DNA of 52,649 bases, taken from Caedibacter sp. 37-49. GTDB taxonomy: Bacteria; Pseudomonadota; Alphaproteobacteria; Caedimonadales; Caedimonadaceae. The notes beneath the pieces are model-generated. The model worked only from the letters and a program-made list of their open reading frames with translations, was not told the DNA's origin and searched no databases. Made by a program: the position numbers and the translations under genes. The first letter of the stretch is position 1, and each line of letters opens with the position of its first letter. Positions 46,176-52,649 of this stretch are shown here, piece after piece. Location: NCBI GenBank assembly GCA_001898725.1, contig MKUV01000045.1, positions 1-52,649 of the forward strand, written 5' to 3'.

Positions 46176-46305
46176 AAATAAAATACCAGTTTTGGACAGA
46201 ATAAAACGTTTTATTTTGAAGCTTAAAATTAACTTTCCTACAGCATCATGGAATCGTAATTATTTTAATACGATAAGAGATAGCTGATGAAAGCCACCCT
46301 TTTAT

Positions 46306-46890
46306 CTATTTTTTCTTAAAGCGAGGAAGTCCCAAAATTTCGGGCAATTTAGGATCCTTTGCCGTAAAAAATGTATAAGAAAGTGTAATAGCTGTTAGAT
46401 CTTTGCAATGTGGATCTTCAGCAATTTTTGGATCAATATAAAATTGGACTGGAAGTTCAAGTGTTTGATGCGGTTCAAGTCGTTGCTCTTCAAAACAGAA
46501 GCATTCAATCTTATTAAAATAAGGCGCAGCCTTATCAGGCGTTACATTATAGACCGCAATGCCGACGAGAGGTTCATCTGACATATTTCTCACTTTATAA
46601 TAGGCCAATCCTAAAGCGCCTGCTTTCACTGTTATTTTTGATTGCAATGGATTAAATTTCCAAGGAAGTGACGCATTTATATCCGCATTGAAGTGAATTG
46701 TTAATGAATGATCAATAATGCGATCTGTTCCCGATAAAGCAATACGCGGTGTGCCTCCATATCCTGTTTTCTGGCAAAACAGACGATAAAGAGGAACAGA
46801 TGCGAAAGCAAGAATTGTCATCATAAGAAGCAGAGCTAAAAGAAATAAGAGGGTGCGCTGGTTGCGTGTTAACACGGCTTTAATGACCAA
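46306..46890 (-). CDS. ctaG: Cytochrome c oxidase assembly protein CtaG/Cox11
   Basis: A membrane-anchored copper chaperone that builds the CuB site of cytochrome oxidase. 194 residues: an N-terminal anchor (LLFLLALLLMMTILAFASV), then a periplasmic domain with the copper motif ECFCFEEQ. The start appears to be a TTG overlapping the preceding mini-ORF by 11 bases. No ATG gives the full anchor, and the ribosome site is weak. ctaE (subunit III) normally follows ctaG but does not here: the LRR gene is convergent instead. Confidence 0.93.
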   Translation of the reverse strand: MVIKAVLTRNQRTLLFLLALLLMMTILAFASVPLYRLFCQKTGYGGTPRIALSGTDRIIDHSLTIHFNADINASLPWKFNPLQSKITVKAGALGLAYYKVRNMSDEPLVGIAVYNVTPDKAAPYFNKIECFCFEEQRLEPHQTLELPVQFYIDPKIAEDPHCKDLTAITLSYTFFTAKDPKLPEILGLPRFKKK

Positions 46891-46999
46891 CTTTTATTCG
46901 CACAACTGCTAAGCCATAGAACAAAAGCACAAGACCTACTAAAATAATTAGTAAAGCTATATTCTTTGCGCGTTGCCTTTTTGTTGTTTCATAATTCAC
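46880..46999 (-). CDS. 39-residue membrane protein between ctaB and ctaG
   Basis: A GTG-started frame, MNYETTKRQRAKNIALLIIL continuing to VVRIKVGH: a basic N-terminus and one membrane helix with a short tail. Its start shares one base with the ctaB stop, and its end overlaps ctaG by 11 bases. A similar tiny CoxF-like protein occupies this position in many alphaproteobacteria. A role in oxidase assembly is inferred from position only. Confidence 0.75.
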   Translation of the reverse strand: MNYETTKRQRAKNIALLIILVGLVLLFYGLAVVRIKVGH

Positions 47000-47907
47000 T
47001 ATCGATACACTCCATAATCAACTACTAAAGCTCCCAACAACAAAAAAAGATAGAGTATAGAAAAACCAAAAAGACGCATTGCTTCTGAATTATGGTTATT
47101 AAAATAGAGTTTAAGAGCAAAAAATAACCAAACTAAATTTAAGATAGTTACAATCGTACCGTAGAGCCAACCGTAATTGAACAAGTAAGGAAAACTGTAA
47201 GAAGCAATTATCAACAAGAATGAATATATTAAAATTTGCTTTTTAGTTGCTTGTGGTCCAGCAATAGTTGGAAGCATAGGAATATTTGCACGCTTATACT
47301 CTTCAGCCTTTGTAAGCGCAAGCGCCCAAAAGTGGGGCGGTGTCCATAAAAATATAAGTAAAAATAATAAAAATGCTTCTAAACTTATTTCGCCTGTAAC
47401 AGCAACCCATCCAATAAGGGGTGGCAAAGCTCCGGCTGCACCTCCAATAACAATATTGTGTACCGTTGCTCTCTTAAGACCTATCGTATAAATAACAACA
47501 TAAAAGAAAGCAGAAAAAGCTAACCAAAAAGCAGCCATGTAGTTCGTTGCGAACCCCATTATGAGCACTGAAAAAACAATCAATAAAATTCCGAAAATGA
47601 AAGCATCTTGAGGTGAAATTAAGCCTGCAGGAATAGGACGATCCTGAGTTCTTCTCATGAGTAAATCAATATCTCGATCGTACCACATATTAAGAGCCCC
47701 CGCCCCACCAGATGCTAACGCAATTGCAATAAGTACAGCATTTTGTAAAAAGGGGTGGAGATGATTAGGCGCGAGAAACATCCCAACCCAACCACTGAAA
47801 ACGACAAGCGCCATCACACCTGGCTTAAGCAAAGTTATAAAATCTTTGACTGTCGCTTGCGTTGAATGGGTTGAAAATTGATTAGGAGAGACTAAGAGAG
47901 AAGTCAT
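46999..47907 (-). CDS. ctaB: Protohaem IX farnesyltransferase
   Basis: Makes haem O from haem B, the first step to haem A for cytochrome oxidase. 302 residues, UbiA superfamily, nine helices. The Asp-rich prenyl-diphosphate motif is NMWYDRDIDLLMRRTQDRP, with the second conserved region KRATVHNIVIGGAAGALPP. It begins three bases after the ctaD stop and is translationally close to the following mini-ORF. Confidence 0.95.
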   Translation of the reverse strand: MTSLLVSPNQFSTHSTQATVKDFITLLKPGVMALVVFSGWVGMFLAPNHLHPFLQNAVLIAIALASGGAGALNMWYDRDIDLLMRRTQDRPIPAGLISPQDAFIFGILLIVFSVLIMGFATNYMAAFWLAFSAFFYVVIYTIGLKRATVHNIVIGGAAGALPPLIGWVAVTGEISLEAFLLFLLIFLWTPPHFWALALTKAEEYKRANIPMLPTIAGPQATKKQILIYSFLLIIASYSFPYLFNYGWLYGTIVTILNLVWLFFALKLYFNNHNSEAMRLFGFSILYLFLLLGALVVDYGVYR

Positions 47908-47910
47908 TAT

Positions 47911-49482
47911 TTAATCAATCTTTGGAAGCGTTTCAAATGTATGAAAAGGAGGAGGTGAACTCACAGTCCATTCTAAAGTATTTGCGCTTTCACCCCAAGG
48001 ATTTGAAGGCGTTTTCTTTCCTTTCCACAAAGCATAAAAAATACTTACGATAAAAAAGAGTGTCGCAAAAGCGGTTAAATAAGCTCCATAAGAAGCGATT
48101 TTGTTCCAGCCCGCATACGCTGTTGGATAATCTGGAATACGCCTTGGCATCCCAGCTAATCCCAAAAAATGCATTGGGAAAAACAGCAAGTTGACGCCAA
48201 TAAAGGTAAGCCAAAAATGGATCTTTCCTAAAATTTCTGGGAATTCTTTTCCTGACATTTTTCCAAACCAATAATAAAAACCACAAAATATTCCAAAAAG
48301 TGCTCCCATGGATAAAACATAATGGAAATGAGCCACAACATAATAAGTATCATGAAGCGCTATATCGAGACCTGCATTAGAGAGAACAACACCAGTTAAT
48401 CCTCCTAACGTAAATACAAAAATAAAACCAATCGCAAAAAGCATGGGCACCCGAAAGGTAAGAGAACCTCCCCACATCGTTGCAATCCAGCTAAAAACTT
48501 TAATACCGGTGGGAACAGCTATAATCATTGTCGCAGCTGTGAAGTAAGCACGTGTGTTAACATCCAGGCCAACTGTAAACATATGATGCGCCCAAACAAC
48601 AAAGCCTATAAATCCAATTGAAACCATCGCATAAACCATTCCTAGATAACCAAATATTGGTTTTTTAGAAAATGTGGAAATAACCTGACTAATAATTCCA
48701 AAAGCTGGTAAGATCATAATATAAACTTCAGGATGGCCAAAAAACCAAAAAAGATGTTGAAATAAGACAGGATCGCCGCCCCCTGCAGGATCAAAAAATG
48801 TCGTTCCAAAGTTTCGATCTGTAATCAGCATCGTAATACCACCTGCCAAAACAGGGACTGACAATAACAATAAGAAAGATGTGACAAGCATAGACCAAAC
48901 AAACAAAGGCATCTTATGAAGCGTCATCCCAGGAGCACGCATATTAAAAATTGTTGTAATAAAATTAATAGCGCCAAGAATTGATGACGCTCCTGCAAGA
49001 TGAAGAGCAAAAAGCATAAAATCAACAGAGGCATCTGAATGCCCTACTAAAGAGCTAAGCGGGGGATACATCGTCCATCCAGTTCCGGCACCAGAACCAA
49101 CGAAAATACCCATTATTAAAAGTACAAAAGAAGGAACAAGAAGCCAAAAACTTATATTATTCAAACGGGGAAAAGCCATATCTGGGGCACCAATAAGTAG
49201 AGGTACAAACCAATTACCAAAACCACCAATCAAAGCTGGCATCACCATGAAAAAGATCATAAGAAGACCGTGCGCTGTAATGACAACGTTATATAATTGA
49301 TAATGCCCACTAAAAAGAGTCCCCGCAGGCTGAGCAAGTTGAAGACGCATCAAGATAGATAAAAATGCCCCTAAAAGACCCGCGACGATAGCAAATATGA
49401 TATAGAGAGTTCCTATATCTTTATGGTTCGTCGAAAATACCCAACGCTTCCATCCTTTCGGCATATGCTCTAACTCAGACAT
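47911..49482 (-). CDS. ctaD: Cytochrome c oxidase subunit I
   Basis: The catalytic subunit of an aa3-type oxidase, holding haem a and the haem a3-CuB centre. 523 residues, 12 helices. CuB and haem ligands are in [17 protein letters not shown] (with the cross-linked His-Tyr pair), [11 protein letters not shown] and [14 protein letters not shown]. The N-terminus has the usual TTNHKDIG-like [11 protein letters not shown]. It lies 24 bases downstream of ctaC. Confidence 0.97.
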   Translation of the reverse strand: MSELEHMPKGWKRWVFSTNHKDIGTLYIIFAIVAGLLGAFLSILMRLQLAQPAGTLFSGHYQLYNVVITAHGLLMIFFMVMPALIGGFGNWFVPLLIGAPDMAFPRLNNISFWLLVPSFVLLIMGIFVGSGAGTGWTMYPPLSSLVGHSDASVDFMLFALHLAGASSILGAINFITTIFNMRAPGMTLHKMPLFVWSMLVTSFLLLLSVPVLAGGITMLITDRNFGTTFFDPAGGGDPVLFQHLFWFFGHPEVYIMILPAFGIISQVISTFSKKPIFGYLGMVYAMVSIGFIGFVVWAHHMFTVGLDVNTRAYFTAATMIIAVPTGIKVFSWIATMWGGSLTFRVPMLFAIGFIFVFTLGGLTGVVLSNAGLDIALHDTYYVVAHFHYVLSMGALFGIFCGFYYWFGKMSGKEFPEILGKIHFWLTFIGVNLLFFPMHFLGLAGMPRRIPDYPTAYAGWNKIASYGAYLTAFATLFFIVSIFYALWKGKKTPSNPWGESANTLEWTVSSPPPFHTFETLPKID

Positions 49483-49506
49483 TATATAAGTACCTTATCT
49501 TTAATT

Positions 49507-50307
49507 TTAAGAGGCAAATTTTTGTTTTGCTGCCTGAAGCCATTGTTCATATTCTTGTTTAGAGACCGCTTTGATTTTAATCGGCATAAAAGCGTGATTA
49601 ACACCACAAAGCTCAGAACATTGGCCATAATAACTTCCCGTTTTCAAAATACGCATCCAGGTTTCACGAAGCCGACCAGGGATTGTATCTTGCTTAATTC
49701 CTAAAGCAGGCATTGCCCAACTATGAAGGACATCAGCTGAGGTCAATAAAATGCGAATATTAGTATCTATTGGAACGACAACTTCATGATCGACTTCAAG
49801 TAATCTTTTTTGACCTGGTTTGAGATCTGCGTCTTGAATCATATAACTATCAAAAGCTATTTTTGCTTCAGGATATTCATAACTCCAATACCATTGATGA
49901 CCAGTAACTTTTAAAGTCATTTCAGGTTCATAAGTTCGATCCATAAAATACAACAATTTAAAAGATGGGAAAGCAATAGCTAAAAGAATACCTGCAGGAA
50001 TTAATGTCCATACGACTTCCAGAAAAGTATGGTGCGTCGTTTTTGAAGGAATTGGATTCTTTTTAGCACGAAATTTAAAAACAACATATAGTAAGAGAAA
50101 CAAGACAAATATTGCAACAATTGAAATAAGGTAGACAAGCATAGTGTGTAGGTTATGAATCTGTTGCGCAACAGGCGTTGCTGCCTCTTGCAAATTCATT
50201 TGCCATGGAAACGGAAAGTTCGCTAACAGCCTATGTGAAATAAATAAGCTTAAGAAAAAACTTAAAATACGAATCCTCATACTCCCATGTACCTTCATTT
50301 TCTTCAT
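49507..50307 (-). CDS. ctaC: Cytochrome c oxidase subunit II
   Basis: Receives electrons from cytochrome c through its CuA centre. Up to 266 residues with a signal peptide ending near LLA, two membrane helices, then a cupredoxin domain. CuA ligands are in VLHSW and CSELCGVNHAFM, and the aromatic docking patch is GHQWYWSYEYP. Three ATGs (50307, 50298, 50280) could start it. The third gives the tightest signal peptide, but its best ribosome site is too close, so the start is unsettled. Confidence 0.95.
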   Translation of the reverse strand: MKKMKVHGSMRIRILSFFLSLFISHRLLANFPFPWQMNLQEAATPVAQQIHNLHTMLVYLISIVAIFVLFLLLYVVFKFRAKKNPIPSKTTHHTFLEVVWTLIPAGILLAIAFPSFKLLYFMDRTYEPEMTLKVTGHQWYWSYEYPEAKIAFDSYMIQDADLKPGQKRLLEVDHEVVVPIDTNIRILLTSADVLHSWAMPALGIKQDTIPGRLRETWMRILKTGSYYGQCSELCGVNHAFMPIKIKAVSKQEYEQWLQAAKQKFAS

Positions 50308-50372
50308 GTAAGCAATATACGCATCTTTTGCAAAATTTATAGCAGAAATGCAAAATTTCTTTCAGAGTCCTT

Positions 50373-52019
50373 TTAATATGTTTGTAACCAAGAGGTAATA
50401 AATTCAGCTGGCTTGGGTTCTGCAAAATAAAAACCTTGTCCATAATCACATTTTAGCTTTATCAATTTTTTGCATTCAGCTTCAGTTTGTACGCCTTCAG
50501 TAACAACTTCAAGTTTAAGCTCATGCCCAAGCGAAATAGCATTTCTTATGATGGCTTCAGCACCAGAATTTTTAAGCATATTCTTTGTGAAAACTTGATC
50601 TATTTTGATAATATCAATTGGCAATTCCAACAAATAATGCAAAGAGGCTTGTCCAGTTCCAAAATCATCAATAGCGATACGAACCCCCATTTTTCTTAAA
50701 GTGCTTAAGACAGCGGCAACTTGATCTAAATTCGTCGTAAAGGCCGTCTCAGTAATCTCAATTTCAAGTCTTTCTGGAGGGATATTATACTTCTGAAGAA
50801 TGTCATAAATAAGATTAAAAACTGTTGGATCATAGAAATTCTTTATTGAAAAATTTATTGATAAACATAAATCAAACCCTTTCTCTAACCAGAAACTTAA
50901 CTGTGAAAGAGATTTTTCTAAAACCCATTTAGTAAAAGGATTGATCAACAAAGTTCCTTCTACAAGCGGGATAAATTCACCGGGTGAAATCATCCCTAAT
51001 TCAGGATGAGGCCATCGAATGAGCGCTTCAAGTCTTGTGACTTTCCCTGTATTAAGCTTTATTTGAGGTTGATAAACAAGAGCTAACTCATTAGAAGAAA
51101 TGGCTGTATTTAAGTCATGAATAATTTTAGCATTCCTCAAAAGCTGGGTCTCATCTTGACTTTCGAAAAAAGAAATTTCAGCATTATTACGGATAGCTTT
51201 TTCAGCAGCGATACGACCACGATGCAAGAGCGCAATAAGAGATTCTTCACGTTTATAAGCTTTTGCAATTCCATAAAATATATTTACAAAGATAGGAATT
51301 TCATTAACTGTAAAAACATTCCCAAGTTTGGATTTACATTTTTCAATTGTGTGTTGTACTTTTTTTTCATCATGAAGCAAAAGGGCAAATGTCCCAGTTT
51401 CTAAAACAGCAACGACCCCTGAATCGTGTACGATCAGCTTAAGAAGATGAGCTATATCTTTGAACAGTTGTGTTACTTCTTGAGGTGTGAGAATCGCTTC
51501 AATAGAGGAAAGGTCATGGATACGAAGAATGACAATTGAAGACCTTTTAGATAGAGCTGTTAGAAAATTTTGCTGCCAGACTTCCATCAATCCCCTTGTA
51601 TTCAACAATTGAGTTACAGGATCTGTGACGAGACGATCCTCAAGGTCCTTCAAGTAAGCTTTAATTATTTTTGCTGCTGCACCTGAAAGGCCGCCCACTA
51701 AAAAGAAAAAGAGGCTTCTTAATAACCAGGATTGAGAAGGTTGCGCAATTTCTAAGGACACATCAAAAGGCATAATGGGGCCAGATAACAAAGAAGCAAG
51801 TAAGGCCGTTATAAGTCCGCCGGGAATAGAGAAATTAATTCCAGCTATTATAATTGGAATATAAAAACCATGCACATATGCAAGTTTTGTTCCCCCCATT
51901 TCATAAACTAGAAGGTTACTTACGCCCAACAAAATAAAGATCACTGCGAAGGCAAAAAATTTCCTTATCCCCTTAGGAGCTAAAAAATTTCGAATCGTTT
52001 TCCCTATATTTTGTTCCAA
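50373..52019 (-). CDS. Membrane-anchored EAL phosphodiesterase with degenerate GGDEF
   Basis: 548 residues. About four membrane helices lie between 20 and 120, followed by a GGDEF-like domain (about 125-290) in which the active site reads ETGTF near 207-211, so it should not make c-di-GMP. The EAL domain is complete: EALIRW at 331-336, the IEITE motif, DDFGTG at 451-456, Lys472 in KIDQVF, and Glu508 with Gln511 in EGVQTE. It should degrade c-di-GMP, and the degenerate GGDEF may bind GTP or dimerise. The sensory input of the N-terminal region is unknown. Confidence 0.92.
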   Translation of the reverse strand: MEQNIGKTIRNFLAPKGIRKFFAFAVIFILLGVSNLLVYEMGGTKLAYVHGFYIPIIIAGINFSIPGGLITALLASLLSGPIMPFDVSLEIAQPSQSWLLRSLFFFLVGGLSGAAAKIIKAYLKDLEDRLVTDPVTQLLNTRGLMEVWQQNFLTALSKRSSIVILRIHDLSSIEAILTPQEVTQLFKDIAHLLKLIVHDSGVVAVLETGTFALLLHDEKKVQHTIEKCKSKLGNVFTVNEIPIFVNIFYGIAKAYKREESLIALLHRGRIAAEKAIRNNAEISFFESQDETQLLRNAKIIHDLNTAISSNELALVYQPQIKLNTGKVTRLEALIRWPHPELGMISPGEFIPLVEGTLLINPFTKWVLEKSLSQLSFWLEKGFDLCLSINFSIKNFYDPTVFNLIYDILQKYNIPPERLEIEITETAFTTNLDQVAAVLSTLRKMGVRIAIDDFGTGQASLHYLLELPIDIIKIDQVFTKNMLKNSGAEAIIRNAISLGHELKLEVVTEGVQTEAECKKLIKLKCDYGQGFYFAEPKPAEFITSWLQTY

Positions 52020-52130
52020 GACGCATCCTTTATATAAATTAACTTTTTATGGCCGCCTTAAAGCTTTATATTTTCGATTGTCGCTTTTTTAATTAAGATA
52101 AAACAAGAAAAAAATGAAAGAGAGGATTTA

Positions 52131-52595
52131 TTGACAATTAAAGAGCATTATGAAGGTCATCGCGCGCGTCTTAGAGAGCGTTTTCTTAAAGGAGGTGGAG
52201 GAGCTCTAGCGGATTATGAACTTTTAGAACTTATTTTATACGCAGCCCATCCACGTGGCGATGTAAAACCATTGGCTAAGGAACTTCTTTCGACTTTTAA
52301 AACATTTCCTCAAGTCTTAAGTGCAGATAGTCAAGATCTTTCAAAAGTAAAAGGTGTGGGTAATGCTGTCATTGCTGCCCTTAAAGCTGTGCAAGTTTCT
52401 GTCGAACGATGCCTTAAGGCTGAAATTTTACAACGCCCAATTCTAAGATCGTGGCCACAAATTTTGAGCTACTGTGAAATAACGATGCGAGATCTTAAGA
52501 ATGAGCAGTTGCGATTACTCTTTTTAGATCGTCAAAACAATCTAATTGCTGATGAAGTTCAGCAAAATGGGACCGTTGATCAAGCCACTATTTAG
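52131..52595 (+). pseudogene. radC: RadC-family protein, truncated before the JAB domain
   Basis: The frame matches RadC (DUF2466) from GHRARLRERFLKGG and the helix-hairpin-helix VKGVGNAVIAALKAV to LFLDRQNNLIADEVQQNGTV. RadC proteins normally continue with DHTPVYPREI and the metal-binding HNHPSGDP motif for another 70-80 residues. Here a TAG follows ATI and no frame afterwards resembles the missing part. The break looks like a sequence junction rather than a point mutation. The start is TTG with a GAGAGGA site. Residual function of the N-terminal half is unlikely. Confidence 0.8.
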
Positions 52596-52649
52596 TCGAT
52601 TCTGAAGTATGAAGAAAAGCAAGGAAGCGCCTATAGTACAGAGAATTAT

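Noticed and set aside
1-52649. tRNA, rRNA, tmRNA, RNase P or SRP RNA genes
   Set aside because: I scanned the intergenic gaps for cloverleaf arms, CCA ends and conserved cores and found none I could support. A covariance search would be needed to be certain.

Overview
This 52.6 kb window is ordinary, gene-dense, AT-rich chromosome from an alphaproteobacterium, most likely a host-associated or intracellular lineage such as Holosporales/Paracaedibacteraceae. The alphaproteobacterial signs seen directly are: pcm, rhodanese, tolC and popZ in one block; gapR (DUF2312); sdhE; an F0 ATP synthase block with separate b' and b subunits; a ctaC-ctaD-ctaB-ctaG block with a tiny membrane ORF between ctaB and ctaG; and a ROSE-type RNA thermometer in front of hsp20. 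The host-associated reading rests on an exported leucine-rich-repeat protein, decayed gene fragments and many lineage-specific exported proteins. Family-level taxonomy is inference.

Layout. 1-3.6 kb: a start-less Lys-rich exported protein, a membrane protein, two small exported proteins and a GT4 glycosyltransferase. 3.7-9.2 kb: znuA-nadK, gshA on the other strand, then the rpmF-plsX-fabH lipid operon. 9.2-12.7 kb: a CPBP protease, a diguanylate cyclase and an overlapping SRPBCC-MarR pair. 12.7-18 kb: popZ, tolC, rhodanese and pcm, then sdhE, gapR and an RlmD-type rRNA methyltransferase. 18-24 kb: a 49-residue Ala-rich exported peptide, nudC, the dnaG-rpoD macromolecular-synthesis pair, a PCu(A)C copper chaperone and an isolated 22-codon mini-gene with its own strong ribosome site, upstream dyad and terminator. 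24-28.8 kb: a DMT exporter, a KGG-repeat stress protein followed by a ferritin-like DUF2383 protein, mutM and ubiE. 28.8-34.1 kb: gatCAB running into atpB-atpE-atpF'-atpF. 34.1-38.2 kb, minus strand: an exported methyltransferase-like protein and cytochrome c maturation genes ccmC-ccmD-ccmE-ccmF. 38.5-42.7 kb: hsp20 with its thermometer, a decayed ORF, an exported protein and a proton-pumping pyrophosphatase. 42.7-44.8 kb: about 2.1 kb without a convincing gene, filled with REP-like palindromes and duplicated segments. 44.8-52.6 kb: the exported LRR protein, the cytochrome oxidase cluster, a membrane-anchored EAL phosphodiesterase and a RadC gene that stops before its catalytic domain.

The genes together describe respiratory energy conservation (cytochrome aa3 oxidase, haem maturation, F0, H+-PPase, ubiquinone, SDH assembly), core information processing, and a c-di-GMP circuit (one cyclase with an intact I-site, one EAL enzyme with a degenerate GGDEF). 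I saw no rRNA, tRNA, CRISPR array, transposase or complete mobile element. The observations most worth follow-up are the 22-codon mini-gene, the ROSE thermometer, the exported methyltransferase-like protein, the LRR protein and the repeat patchwork.
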